A stretch of DNA of 64,000 nucleotides from Syntrophus sp. (in: bacteria) (GTDB lineage Bacteria > Desulfobacterota > Syntrophorhabdia > Syntrophorhabdales > Syntrophorhabdaceae): contig PNOF01000001.1 of assembly GCA_013824645.1 (NCBI GenBank), positions 62,001 to 126,000 of the forward strand, given 5' to 3'. The notes below the pieces were generated by a model, which was given only the letters and a program-made list of their open reading frames with translations, did no database searches and was not told where the DNA came from. Position numbers and translations under genes: made by a program. The first letter of the stretch is position 1. Each line of letters starts with the position of its first letter. This document shows positions 53,981 to 64,000 of the stretch, in pieces.

Positions 53981-54865
53981 TCAGTCTTGATTTTTTAAAG
54001 TATTATACAGATCAAAAGCCGCGGCCGGAGTTTCGTTGTCGTGGACAACAGCCCTTACAGCTTTTATCATGGCCACCGGCGCTTCCGACTGGAAAATATT
54101 ACGTCCCATATCTACACCGGCGGCGCCTTTTTGCACCGCGTTATAGGCCATAGTCAGGGCATCGAGTTCGGGTATCTTCTTGCCTCCGGCCATTACGATC
54201 GGCACTGGACAGGACGCGGTGACAGTATCAAAATCTTTCTCGACATAGTAGCTCTTGATGTAATGGGCACCAAGTTCCGCGCAAATCCGGCAAGCCAGGC
54301 GGAAGTACTTGGCGTCTCGGGCCATATCCTTGCCAACAGCCGTTACGGCCATGGTTGGGATGCCATAACGGTTGCCGATGTCAACCATTCGCGTCATGTT
54401 GATGATTGATTGTCTTTCGTATTCACCGCCGATAAACACCTGAACAGCCATGGCGCATACATTCAAACGTATAGATTCTTCAATATCAACGGCAATATCC
54501 TCATTGGACAACTCCTTAAGGATGCTGGCCCCTCCGGAAACCCTGAGTACAATTGATTTGGAAGTCGTGGGTGGCACAATGGAACGTAAAATTCCTCTGG
54601 TCAGCATCAGGGTATCTGCATAAGGCGCCAGGGGAAGAATACTGATATCGATCCGTTCCAGACCTGTGGTAGGTCCCTGAAAATACCCGTGATCAATGGC
54701 CAGCATGACTGTCCGGCCGGATACCGGATTAAATATCCGTGCGAGTCTGTTTTTTATTCCCCAATCCAATGAATTTGAGCCTTTGAGAAAAAACCCCTCT
54801 GTTTTTTGGGGCTTGTCCGTATGAAACATCTTAGCTTCTTTGATTTCATCTGTATCTGCCATCAT
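53981..54865 (-). CDS. LsrF-like class I aldolase/thiolase
   Basis: [42 protein letters not shown]...[20 protein letters not shown], close to LsrF as recalled. Confidence 0.85.
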   Translation of the reverse strand: MMADTDEIKEAKMFHTDKPQKTEGFFLKGSNSLDWGIKNRLARIFNPVSGRTVMLAIDHGYFQGPTTGLERIDISILPLAPYADTLMLTRGILRSIVPPTTSKSIVLRVSGGASILKELSNEDIAVDIEESIRLNVCAMAVQVFIGGEYERQSIINMTRMVDIGNRYGIPTMAVTAVGKDMARDAKYFRLACRICAELGAHYIKSYYVEKDFDTVTASCPVPIVMAGGKKIPELDALTMAYNAVQKGAAGVDMGRNIFQSEAPVAMIKAVRAVVHDNETPAAAFDLYNTLKNQD

Positions 54866-54929
54866 TTTCTCCTTTTCTGTTTAGAAACGGCAACAAAGTT
54901 ATATGAATGAATGCGAATTGGCATAAGCT

Positions 54930-56528
54930 TTACCGTACGAAATGGGCGCCCCTGCTCACCCGGTTTTTGAAGGCTGATTCAGCAACAATGAGGGCTGTTC
55001 TTGCACCGTTTCTGAGATTGATGACCATGGGATCAAGACGAGTTGTCCTGTAAAAATCGTCGATCCTATTTTTGAGATAGCTGAGATCTGCGCGGGCACG
55101 CTCTAATCGTTTGACAGTCCGTATGATACCGACATAGTTCCACATGGTCGATTTAATACTCACCCAGTCCTGCTGGATAAGAGCAGGGTCAATCTCTTCT
55201 ACTCTTTCCGGAAAACGCCAGGGTGGAATTTCAGATTCCTTATAGAGTTTTTTATCCTTAGTTAATCCCGATATATGTTGTGCTGACCGGATCCCCCACA
55301 CAAGCCCTTCGAGAAGTGACGTCGATGCAAGTCTGTTGGCGCCATGAAGGCCGGTGGCAGAAACTTCACCAACAGCATAGAGGTGTTTTAAGGATGTCCG
55401 GCCCCAGAGGTCTACCTGGATCCCGCCACAACTGTAATGGGCCGCCGGAACAACAGGTATGGGGACCTTTTGTATATCGATATCAAGAGACAGACATCTT
55501 TTGTAAATCATAGGAAAACGTTTTTTGATATTAATATCGGTATGTGATGCGATATCGAGGTACACATATGCATCGCCTCTCTTAATCATCTCCTCGTACA
55601 TTGCCCGACAGACTTCATCTCTCGGGGCAAGGTCTCCCAGCGGGGAATATTCGTCCATAAAGTGAAAACCGTCTTTTGTCATCAGTTTTCCGCCCTCTCC
55701 ACGCACTGCTTCTGATATGAGAAACCCATCTGCGTCCTTATGGAACAGGGTTGTAGGGTGAAATTGAATATACTCCATATTGATAAGCCGGGCCCCTGCC
55801 CGATCTGCCATGGCAAACCCATCGCCCGTTGATCCCAGCGGATTTGTTGTATGTTGATAAATTCTTCCCAAACCTCCCGTTGCGAGGATCGTATACGTTG
55901 AGAATATTCTTTCTACCTCTTCGCTCGTATTGTTGAGTACATAGGCTCCGATACATTGCGGCTCCATGTAAAGAGCAAGGGGACTTGCGGAATGGTGGGG
56001 TACAGTGAGGAGATCAATGGCGGTATAATTATTATAAACCCTTACATGCTCCTGTTCCTTCAGTTTCTTTATGAGACTCTCTTCGATGGCTTTACCCGTT
56101 GAATCCATGGAATAAAGTATTCTCCGGCGGGAATGTCCACCTTCTCTGGCAAAGGCATAGCCGTTTTCCGGAGAACGGGTAAAGGGTACGTTGACCTTAT
56201 TAATAAGAAAATCCTCAACCAAGGTAGGTCCGTCGTAAGCAATAATTTTAACGGCCTCTATATTGGAAATTCCATCCCCTGCCTGCATAATATCGTCTAT
56301 GAGAAGCTCCGGTGCATCATCGATACCCCTGGAAATAATTCCTCCCTGAGCATAATAAGTATTTGACTCTTCAACGGCGTTCTGCTTTGTTACAACAATA
56401 ACATCAAGCCCCTGCTCGGAAGCAACAATGGCCGCAGAAAGCCCTGCGATACCTGATCCGATTATGAGCACATCACAATAATGCCTGTTGTCTTTATTCA
56501 TTTCAACTAACCTCCAGCATTCTCTCAA
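54930..56528 (-). CDS. nadB: L-aspartate oxidase
   Basis: GSGIAGLSAAI, SNTYYAQGGI, HYSCGGIQVD. Confidence 0.96.
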   Translation of the reverse strand: MRECWRLVEMNKDNRHYCDVLIIGSGIAGLSAAIVASEQGLDVIVVTKQNAVEESNTYYAQGGIISRGIDDAPELLIDDIMQAGDGISNIEAVKIIAYDGPTLVEDFLINKVNVPFTRSPENGYAFAREGGHSRRRILYSMDSTGKAIEESLIKKLKEQEHVRVYNNYTAIDLLTVPHHSASPLALYMEPQCIGAYVLNNTSEEVERIFSTYTILATGGLGRIYQHTTNPLGSTGDGFAMADRAGARLINMEYIQFHPTTLFHKDADGFLISEAVRGEGGKLMTKDGFHFMDEYSPLGDLAPRDEVCRAMYEEMIKRGDAYVYLDIASHTDINIKKRFPMIYKRCLSLDIDIQKVPIPVVPAAHYSCGGIQVDLWGRTSLKHLYAVGEVSATGLHGANRLASTSLLEGLVWGIRSAQHISGLTKDKKLYKESEIPPWRFPERVEEIDPALIQQDWVSIKSTMWNYVGIIRTVKRLERARADLSYLKNRIDDFYRTTRLDPMVINLRNGARTALIVAESAFKNRVSRGAHFVR

Positions 56529-57567
56529 GGGCTATCCTGGCATACTTTGATATCTCAGGATCAACAGTAACTCCCTCGGAGGGCCTTCCCTCTGCAAGAT
56601 TCTCAAGAATGTGCAGGAGCTTCAAACCCGTCATTTTTGCCATTTCCCGACATACACAATCTTTGAGAGGAACAATATATTTGTCCGGATTATCTCTCTT
56701 AATTCTGTTCACAAAATGGAGTTCCGTTCCGATAGCCCACTGAGACCCGGAAGGCGCTTTTTCTACGGTATTTTTTATGAAACTCGTGGAGCCAACATAG
56801 TCTGAAAGCTCTACCACCTCAGGGATACACTCCGGATGGACTACAATGTTTATATCCTTCCCATAGGCTTCACGTATGGCTTTCACGTCTGCAACAGTAA
56901 AGGCCGTGTGGACATAACAAAATCCCCTCCAGAGAATAACCTTCCGGGCACGGATACACTCCAGATCTTCTCCTGATACCTGTCCCTGGGGGTCCCAGAG
57001 GAACATCTCTTCATCTTTAATGCCCATTGAGTGCGCCGTGTTTCTCCCCAGATTTTCATCAGGAAAAAAGAAGGGTATGGCATTTTGGGAGAAAACATAT
57101 TCCATGACCTTTTTCGCGTTCGCCGAAGTGCAAACAAGACCGTTGTTTTTCCCGCAAAAGGCCTTCAGGTCAGCCCTTGAGTTAACATACACAATGGGAA
57201 TGATTTTTTGTTCTGTTTTTTGCAGGATCGACCAGGCCCTTTCCACCTCATTTATGGCAGCCATTTCGGCAAGAGGGCAGAGGGCCTCTCGTGCCGGGTG
57301 GAACACCTGCTGTTCGGGCAGGCAGAGTATGCGGGCCATTTCGGCCATGAATGAGACGGCACAAAAAACAATATATCTGGCGTCTCTCTGTTTTGACGCT
57401 ATTTGTGCAAGCTGCAGGGAATCTCCGACAAAATCGGCGCACTCCACGATATCATCCTCTTGATAAAAATGACCAAGGATGATCAGGTCTTTACCAAGCG
57501 TATCTTTTACGGTCTTGATCCTTTTGAGTATTTCATCGCTCTTCAATAGTCGCTGTTCAATGTTCAC
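56503..57567 (-). CDS. nadA: Quinolinate synthase
   Basis: LGHFYQEDDIVECADFVGDSLQLA. Confidence 0.96.
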   Translation of the reverse strand: MNIEQRLLKSDEILKRIKTVKDTLGKDLIILGHFYQEDDIVECADFVGDSLQLAQIASKQRDARYIVFCAVSFMAEMARILCLPEQQVFHPAREALCPLAEMAAINEVERAWSILQKTEQKIIPIVYVNSRADLKAFCGKNNGLVCTSANAKKVMEYVFSQNAIPFFFPDENLGRNTAHSMGIKDEEMFLWDPQGQVSGEDLECIRARKVILWRGFCYVHTAFTVADVKAIREAYGKDINIVVHPECIPEVVELSDYVGSTSFIKNTVEKAPSGSQWAIGTELHFVNRIKRDNPDKYIVPLKDCVCREMAKMTGLKLLHILENLAEGRPSEGVTVDPEISKYARIALERMLEVS

Positions 57568-58385
57568 TGTTGTGCCTCTTCATAGAGCAAGCTCATATCG
57601 AGGACAGGGAAAGAATGCGTCAAGGCGCCAACTGAAATAAAATCAACACCTGTTTTTGCGACCTCATGGACCCGCCCGATGGTCATGTTTCCGGAAGCCT
57701 CAAGGGGAATCTTTTTGTTGACAACAATAACTGCCTTTCGGGTCGATTCAAGGTCCCAGTTGTCGAGCATAATTCTATCAACGGGAAGCTTAAGCGCTTC
57801 CTGTAGTTCTGTCATATTTTTTACTTCCACCTCAATGGGAACGTTGGCCCTTTCCCGCACCATCATGACCGCTTCCTTTATGGAACCGGCGGCGGCGATA
57901 TGGTTTTCTTTGATGAGGGCCATTTCGGTCAGGTTCTCACGATGATTGTGTCCGCCGCCCATTCGCACGGCATATTTTTCCATCTTCCTGAGTCCCGGCG
58001 TTGTCTTTCTCGTATCAAGAATTTTTGTGCCTGTTCCTCCGGCAGATTCTACAAAACCTGCCGTAAGGGTCGCAATACCTGACAATCGCTGGAGCATATT
58101 GAGGGCCACCCTTTCACCGGTCAGTATCGCCCGTGTTTTTCCCTCGATGAGGGCAAGAGTGTCGCCGCCTCGCACCTTTTCTCCATCCTTTTTCAGCTCG
58201 CTGTAACAAATATCGTTATCAAGAATCTTAAAGATCTGGGCGGCAATTTGATGGCCCGCAACAATACCATCGGCCTTTGCCATGATCTTTGCCCTGGATC
58301 GGTGGTTTTCAGGCACAACGGCATTGGTGGTAACATCCTCGACACCAATATCTTCCTGCAGAAAATCCTTTAAATTTCCCAGCAT
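57564..58385 (-). CDS. nadC: Nicotinate-nucleotide pyrophosphorylase
   Basis: LDTRKTTPGLRKMEKYAVRMGGGHNHR. Confidence 0.97.
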   Translation of the reverse strand: MLGNLKDFLQEDIGVEDVTTNAVVPENHRSRAKIMAKADGIVAGHQIAAQIFKILDNDICYSELKKDGEKVRGGDTLALIEGKTRAILTGERVALNMLQRLSGIATLTAGFVESAGGTGTKILDTRKTTPGLRKMEKYAVRMGGGHNHRENLTEMALIKENHIAAAGSIKEAVMMVRERANVPIEVEVKNMTELQEALKLPVDRIMLDNWDLESTRKAVIVVNKKIPLEASGNMTIGRVHEVAKTGVDFISVGALTHSFPVLDMSLLYEEAQQ

Positions 58386-58496
58386 ATCAGCCGATATTAT
58401 AAGGTGCTTAAGCAGGGCGAGTCAATGGCAGAGTGATCTTTTTCTTATTCCCCTTGACTTTATGCGCAAATTTTCATATCTTAATGAACTCTTGAG

Positions 58497-58570
58497 GGGC
58501 CGTTAACTCAGGCTGGTAGAGTATCTGCCTTTTAAGCAGAGAGTCGCAAGTTCAAGTCTTGCACGGCCCA
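58497..58570 (+). tRNA. tRNA-Lys(TTT)
   Basis: Acceptor gggccgt/acggccc; anticodon loop cttttaa. Confidence 0.95.
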
Positions 58571-58577
58571 CATGTAT

Positions 58578-58650
58578 GTCCCCATCGTCTAGGGGCCTAG
58601 GACACTGGCCTTTCACGCCGGCAACGGGGGTTCGATTCCCCCTGGGGACG
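58578..58650 (+). tRNA. tRNA-Glu(TTC)
   Basis: Acceptor gtcccca/tggggac; anticodon loop ctttcac. Confidence 0.95.
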
Positions 58651-58958
58651 CTTTTTATCTCCGGCAATATAACCCATTATATAAAACCGTTCCATTCTTG
58701 TTTTATATTTTTTACTTCTGTAACATCTACTTCATTAATAATCTCTTAAGACACTTTACAATAAAGGGGTCAGAATGCTTTCGGAGCTTTACGGCAGCCC
58801 TTTCCGGATCCCATTAATCTGAACTGGAATAGGCGCGTAGGTCCCATTTTATCCTCTCTAACAGTGGATAAAATTATGGAGAGATAGTATTATATGGAGG
58901 TCTGAGTCCTGCTTGACGCTTTTAATCGATCGGACAACCCATTATTTTAGGAGGATTC

Positions 58959-60365
58959 ATGAGCGGTATTTTTGGTATTGTGTCAAAAAACAACTGTGCC
59001 AACGATCTTCTTTACGGAACAGATTATCATTCGCACATGGGGACAGCCTATGGGGGGATGGCAGTTCTGGGAAACACATTCCACCATCACATCCACGATA
59101 TCAGCAAGTCCCAGTTCAAATCCAAGTTCTATGAGGAATATAAAGAGATGGAAGGGAACATGGGCATCGGGGTCATAAGCGACCGGGATACCCAGCCACT
59201 CATCATCGGATCAAAATTCGGCACCTTTGCCATTGTATCGGCGGGTCTCGTGGAAAACACACAGGAACTGGCCGAGGAGCTTCTTGAGCAGGGCGAAACA
59301 TTCGGTGAAATGTCGAGTGGAGGGGTCAATGCAGTGGAACTGCTGGCCAAACTGATTAATCAGGGCAAGACCTTGATTGAGGGGATCGAAAAACTCTATG
59401 ACCGCATTGAGGGATCGGCCTCCATCCTTGTCATGAAAGAGGACGGAGTTTACGCAGCCAGGGACCGACTGGGGAGGACGCCGCTTGTTGTCGGCGAGAG
59501 AGACGGTGATTATGTCATCGCCACGGAAACATGCTCTTTTCTCAACTTGGGATATCACATCGTAAAAGACCTCCAACCGGGGGAAATAGTCCGAATGGGA
59601 AAAAAGGGCCTGGAAGACCAACTTTCCGGGAAATCCGGAAATCAGATATGTTCCTTCCTGTGGATCTACACGGGATACCCCGCGTCGTGCTATGAAGGGA
59701 TCAATGTTGAGCTTGTCCGCGAACGCAGTGGCAGGTGTCTTGCAAAGAACGATGATGTAGAAGCCGATCTCGTTGCAGGTGTTCCCGATTCAGGAGTCGG
59801 CCATGCTATCGGGTATGCAATGGAATCAGGCATTCCTTACCGGCGACCCCTTGTCAAATATACCCCCGGGTACGGCAGAAGCTATACGCCGCCGGCCCAG
59901 GAGATGCGTGACCTTGTTGCAACGATGAAGCTCATTGCAGTCAAGGACGTCATTGCCGGAAACCGCATTGTCCTCTGTGATGACTCCATTGTCCGCGGTA
60001 CACAGTTAAAAAATTATACTTTGAAGAAGCTATGGGAAGCAGGCGCGAAGGAGGTCCATGTCCGCCCGGCCTGTCCTCCTCTCATGTTTCCCTGTAAGTT
60101 TGCCCTCTCCACGCGCTCCACCGATGAACTGGTTGCCCGCAGGGCCATATGGGCGATTGATGGCCGCGACACGGAAGCTCTGAGCGAATATCTCGATGAC
60201 ACATCGGAGAAGTACCGGAAAATGGTTGACTGGATTGCAAAAGAAGTGGATGCAACAACACTCCGTTATCAAAGGATCGACGACATGATTGAAGCAATCG
60301 GTCTTCCACGGGAAAAACTCTGCCTCTACTGCTGGAAGGGAGACCAGGAAAAAGAAAAAGCGTGA
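58959..60365 (+). CDS. PurF-like amidophosphoribosyltransferase paralog
   Basis: MSGIFGIV N-terminus; PRPP loop IVLCDDSIVRGTQ. Confidence 0.9.
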   Translation: MSGIFGIVSKNNCANDLLYGTDYHSHMGTAYGGMAVLGNTFHHHIHDISKSQFKSKFYEEYKEMEGNMGIGVISDRDTQPLIIGSKFGTFAIVSAGLVENTQELAEELLEQGETFGEMSSGGVNAVELLAKLINQGKTLIEGIEKLYDRIEGSASILVMKEDGVYAARDRLGRTPLVVGERDGDYVIATETCSFLNLGYHIVKDLQPGEIVRMGKKGLEDQLSGKSGNQICSFLWIYTGYPASCYEGINVELVRERSGRCLAKNDDVEADLVAGVPDSGVGHAIGYAMESGIPYRRPLVKYTPGYGRSYTPPAQEMRDLVATMKLIAVKDVIAGNRIVLCDDSIVRGTQLKNYTLKKLWEAGAKEVHVRPACPPLMFPCKFALSTRSTDELVARRAIWAIDGRDTEALSEYLDDTSEKYRKMVDWIAKEVDATTLRYQRIDDMIEAIGLPREKLCLYCWKGDQEKEKA

Positions 60366-60478
60366 TTCATGCCCACAACTGAAGTCCGAGCTACCCCCTG
60401 AAGCAATTTAATGATTGTTTGTTGATAGAACGGGGTTGTTAACAAAAAGGCTGGTGCGGCGGCGACATAAAACGCGGT

Positions 60479-60808
60479 TCAATTTGAAAGATGGAGATCA
60501 CGTAACACAATTCCTATTTTGGTGATGCAAACAAAAGAGGGATGTGGCAACAGATTCAATAGAGCACCAATGATGGCAATTTTTTTGTGAGAAGATTTAA
60601 AAATGCCGACGATCCCTGGAAGAAAACCGATTAGAAACAACACAACAGCATCGATGACAATTGCAAGTGCAGGACCCATAGGCCGGATGTAAGATCCTTT
60701 CGGCACATAGAACACGCCAGATGCAATATAACAAGCATAAGTCACCCCTATAATTCCGGAGGTGAGAGACAACATCCACCAAAGATTTGACCACTTCCAT
60801 GTTGTCAT
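60479..60808 (-). CDS. Small membrane hypothetical protein
   Basis: 109 aa with about three TM segments. Confidence 0.5.
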   Translation of the reverse strand: MTTWKWSNLWWMLSLTSGIIGVTYACYIASGVFYVPKGSYIRPMGPALAIVIDAVVLFLIGFLPGIVGIFKSSHKKIAIIGALLNLLPHPSFVCITKIGIVLRDLHLSN

Positions 60809-60894
60809 ATGATTCCTAAGTCACCAACGAAGGCATCACCGGGAGGAACCCCATCTGGCTCCGATCCGGTGCATCGACTTGTTGTGAACAGACC

Positions 60895-61113
60895 TCATGA
60901 AGCTTTCTTCCATTCTAGGGAAAGCTTACGACCAGACGCGGCACAATCTCTAAGATATAAATTAATAAGAGTCTGGTATGGGATGCCCGCGTCTGTGGCA
61001 AGTTCCCTAAAATACTTTACCGTTCCTTCATCAAGTCTTATGGTAACCTGCTTCTTTAGTAAGCTCGCATAAGGGTTTTTTTTGGCCTTTGAAAAATCAT
61101 ATTCTTTTCTCAT
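60895..61113 (-). CDS. brnA: BrnA-like antitoxin
   Basis: KKQVTIRLDEGTVKYFRELATDAGIPYQTLINLYLRD; adjacent to brnT. Confidence 0.88.
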   Translation of the reverse strand: MRKEYDFSKAKKNPYASLLKKQVTIRLDEGTVKYFRELATDAGIPYQTLINLYLRDCAASGRKLSLEWKKAS

Positions 61114-61116
61114 GTT

Positions 61117-61407
61117 TTACCACCTGTTCCAGTATTGTTGTTGCTCCGAGCGAGTTGCCTTACGTGCCGAGATGATTCTTATGATCGCATCATTCTTTCG
61201 ATAGGTATGGGGAACAACCAAAAGCCGAAGATTTGAGCTCAGGCCAAGAAGGACAAATCGATCTTCGTTGTGAGAATGGTCAGGATCATCAAGCAATAAG
61301 CCGTTCTCATCAGTAAACACCGTCTGAGCTTCTGTGAAAGATACGCCATGTTTTTTATTATTCAGGGCATCTTTCTTCCCGTCCCATTCAAAGTATACAT
61401 TAATCAT
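61117..61407 (-). CDS. brnT: BrnT-like toxin
   Basis: YFEWDGKKDALNNKKHGVSFTEAQTVF...IRIISARKATRSEQQQY. Confidence 0.93.
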   Translation of the reverse strand: MINVYFEWDGKKDALNNKKHGVSFTEAQTVFTDENGLLLDDPDHSHNEDRFVLLGLSSNLRLLVVPHTYRKNDAIIRIISARKATRSEQQQYWNRW

Positions 61408-61889
61408 AATGACAGTGTAACTACAATGTAATTATAAGTCAATCCAATTCTATGCACTATGCACAACACCTGCGTAACCCGCGCAGAATAGAAGCTTCTT
61501 AATCATATCCTTCATTCATGGCTAACAATTAATATACTGCATGCCGTGATTTCCGAAAATATTAGTATTTGCTAATAAAGATGTCAATCAATAATATAAA
61601 CTGATTATGGAGGGATAATATTAATTAAATAAAATAGATACCATTCGTTTTAGAGAAATACCGGCAATACAACATTTGCAATATATCCTTAATATACACA
61701 TGATATACGGCATGCAGTAATTGCTGAGATTGTAATGAGTCGATGAAGTGGAAAAGTAAAGAACCGAGGGAAGATCATTCGCTCCGCTTGCAACAGGACT
61801 CATTAGGACGAAGGACAAAGGGTGTTGAGGATGTTTTACGTCCCAGCGAGGTAGCGAAGCGGACGTCCCACGGACATGCATTATATTGA

Positions 61890-63764
61890 TTAGGGGGAAT
61901 ACTCAGTTTTAGGCTGATTAAAATCCTCATTAGGATAATGTTGTAAAGCCTTGGACATAAAATCAATCCAGATGGGAAGTGCTGCTGTTCCGCCCGATTC
62001 TTTCCCCCCGAGGTTCGTTTTTTTATCATAGCCAACCCACACAGCGCAGAGGAGATTGGGCGAAAAACCGATAAACCAGGCATCCCTGAAATCATCCGTT
62101 GTACCCGTCTTTCCCGCAAGGTAATAGGGCATCTTTGATGCGCCTCTTGCGGTACCCCTTTGAATAACACCCTTCATAATATCGACAAGGGCATAGGCAA
62201 CCTCCGGCAAAACAACAGGCTCTTCGAGGGGCTCCTGATTATACCGTTCCTCCCCTTCGATGGTGGTAATGGTCTTGATCGCAACAGGGGGTATATACGT
62301 CCCGCCTCGCGCGAAAGCCACGTAAGCCGTGGCAAGCTCTATAGGGGCTATCTCCGTAGTACCCAGGGAAAGGGAAAGATTGGGTTCGAACTTGCTGCTT
62401 ATATGGAGTTGTTTAGCCATATCGATGACGTTCTCAAGACCCACTTTTTCGAGCAGCCTTACTGTCGCGGTATTGAGAGAAAGTTCCAGCGCTTTGCGCA
62501 TGGTCACATCGCCGTGGTATTCGTTTTTGTAGTTCTTCGGACTCCAGACGGCATGTGTATAGGGATTTGTAAAGGATATGGGCGCATCCCGAAGCATTGT
62601 GTCAGGCGTATAACCCTGCTCCAGAGCAGCGAGGTAGATAATGGGCTTAAATGAGGAACCAGGCTGTCTTTTTGCCTGGACCGCCCTGTTGTAAGGGGAT
62701 ACCGAAAAATCCCTGCCGCCGATGAGCACCTTCAGTTCTCCTGTTTTAACCTCCATGACAACAAGAGCAACTTCAGGCAGGATTGCATTTGGATGCCGTT
62801 TCTGATAGGCCTGCATACCCTTTTCAATGGCCCCATAGGCATAATCGGTCATTTTAAGGCTCACCGTCGTTTTGAGGTTAAGGCCTGTTGTGTAGATTTC
62901 CTGCGGGTTTTCAACGTGTTCTTCCAGCGCCTGTTTTACATATTCAATATAATAACCTGTTTTCTTCTCATAGGCCTTGAAAGGCGCAAGGGCAAGGGTT
63001 GTATTCATTGCATTGGCGTATTCTTTTTTGCTGATAAACCCCGCCTCATACATCTTTTGGAGAACAATATTTTTCCGCTCCATTGTTTTGGCAATATTTT
63101 TGTACGGAGACAGGCGCGAAGGGGCTTTTGTCATTGCGGCGAGCATGGCCGATTCTTCCAGCGTCAACTCTTTTGCATGTTTGTGAAAGTAGGTATAGGC
63201 AGCCGCTTCCACCCCATAGGCCCCTTCTCCCAAATAGATGAGGTTCAGATACATATTGAGAATCTCTTCTTTTGAGTAGGTCCGCTCTATCTGGATCGCC
63301 AGTATTGCCTCTTCAGCCTTTCGCTTGAGGCTCTTCTGTGGTGTCAGATAGAGGTTGCGGGCAAGCTGCTGGGTAATCGTTGATGCCCCTTCTGTTATGC
63401 CTTTCCTGAGAATGTTTTTGTAAATGGCCCGCCCGATACCGCGCGCATCGATACCAAAATGGCTGTAAAATCTCACATCCTCAATAGCAACAAAGGCGAG
63501 CCTCAGATGTCGCGGCATTTCAGTAATGGAAATGGGAATCCTCTTTTCCACGTAGAGTTCCGCATAGAGTGTCCCGTCATCGGCATAGAGCCTCGTTGTT
63601 GATTTCGGACGGTACGTCTCAAGCTGTTTCACATCCGGTATCTCGAGATAATTCACAAGGGCGTAGCCAAAGCTGACCCCGAAGAGCGCAGGCACAAGGA
63701 TAAAGAAAACGGCAAGTTTTATAACTCTTGAATACATCGGGCACTCTATTATACTGTATATCAT
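61890..63764 (-). CDS. Penicillin-binding protein 1A family
   Basis: Glycosyltransferase IEDVRFYSHFGID; transpeptidase RQPGSSFKP, KTGTT. Confidence 0.96.
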   Translation of the reverse strand: MIYSIIECPMYSRVIKLAVFFILVPALFGVSFGYALVNYLEIPDVKQLETYRPKSTTRLYADDGTLYAELYVEKRIPISITEMPRHLRLAFVAIEDVRFYSHFGIDARGIGRAIYKNILRKGITEGASTITQQLARNLYLTPQKSLKRKAEEAILAIQIERTYSKEEILNMYLNLIYLGEGAYGVEAAAYTYFHKHAKELTLEESAMLAAMTKAPSRLSPYKNIAKTMERKNIVLQKMYEAGFISKKEYANAMNTTLALAPFKAYEKKTGYYIEYVKQALEEHVENPQEIYTTGLNLKTTVSLKMTDYAYGAIEKGMQAYQKRHPNAILPEVALVVMEVKTGELKVLIGGRDFSVSPYNRAVQAKRQPGSSFKPIIYLAALEQGYTPDTMLRDAPISFTNPYTHAVWSPKNYKNEYHGDVTMRKALELSLNTATVRLLEKVGLENVIDMAKQLHISSKFEPNLSLSLGTTEIAPIELATAYVAFARGGTYIPPVAIKTITTIEGEERYNQEPLEEPVVLPEVAYALVDIMKGVIQRGTARGASKMPYYLAGKTGTTDDFRDAWFIGFSPNLLCAVWVGYDKKTNLGGKESGGTAALPIWIDFMSKALQHYPNEDFNQPKTEYSP

Positions 63765-63766
63765 CT

Positions 63767-64000
63767 ATGTTATCAAACAAAGGAAAAGTTATTTCCGTAA
63801 CGGGCCCCACATGCACCGGTAAATCATCCCTATCAGTCTCTCTGGCAGAGGAATTCAACGGGGAGATTATCAACTGTGATTCCATGCAGGTATACAAATA
63901 CTTCGACATCGGAACAGCAAAACCGGACCGGGCTATGAGAAATAAAATTCCCCATCATCTCGTCGGTATTATTGAACCTCACGAGGAGTTCAACGCAGCA
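63767..64000 (+). CDS. miaA: tRNA dimethylallyltransferase MiaA (partial, runs off window)
   Basis: ATG at 63767; VISVTGPTCTGKSSLSVSLAEEFNGEIINCDSMQVYKYFDIGTAKP. Confidence 0.93.
   Translation, partial: MLSNKGKVISVTGPTCTGKSSLSVSLAEEFNGEIINCDSMQVYKYFDIGTAKPDRAMRNKIPHHLVGIIEPHEEFNAA

Noticed and set aside
58780-58958. Possible riboswitch upstream of the PurF paralog
   Set aside because: A ttttatcc/ggataaaa pairing exists, but no known aptamer consensus was recognised.

Overview
The window looks like a chromosomal segment from a strictly anaerobic, Desulfobacterota-like bacterium; the taxon is inferred from gene content only. Main blocks: (1) a minus-strand flagellar operon: histidine kinase, sigma-54 regulator, flgBC, fliEFGHIJ. 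(2) An accessory stretch with higBA, an MjaI-like endonuclease and a beta-class DNA methyltransferase with an SNase-like tail. (3) A sigma-54 response regulator, an AmpG-like MFS permease, and an IS110/IS1111-type element inserted in a dispersed palindromic repeat. (4) Signalling genes: PhzF, HD, TPR-CHAT, cNMP-binding, HD-GYP, and a degenerate cyclase-like protein with a zinc knuckle. (5) A type I-C CRISPR-Cas locus (cas3-cas5-cas8c-cas7-[four-helix protein]-[Fic]-cas4-cas1-cas2) with a 54-repeat array. (6) Housekeeping genes: mltD-like, fmt/def, tatA, folK, an lsrF-like aldolase, nadBAC, three tRNAs, a PurF paralog, brnTA, PBP1A and partial miaA. Strongest hunt results: a candidate bridge RNA downstream of the IS110-type transposase, with short matches to both its target flank and its own end; a family of palindromic repeats, one of which is the IS landing site; two spacers overlapping on opposite strands of one inferred coding target; a spacer present three times; an internal Cas11c-type start with a strong Shine-Dalgarno; and Fic and four-helix genes inside the cas operon. 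All family calls come from reading protein motifs; no database search was run.
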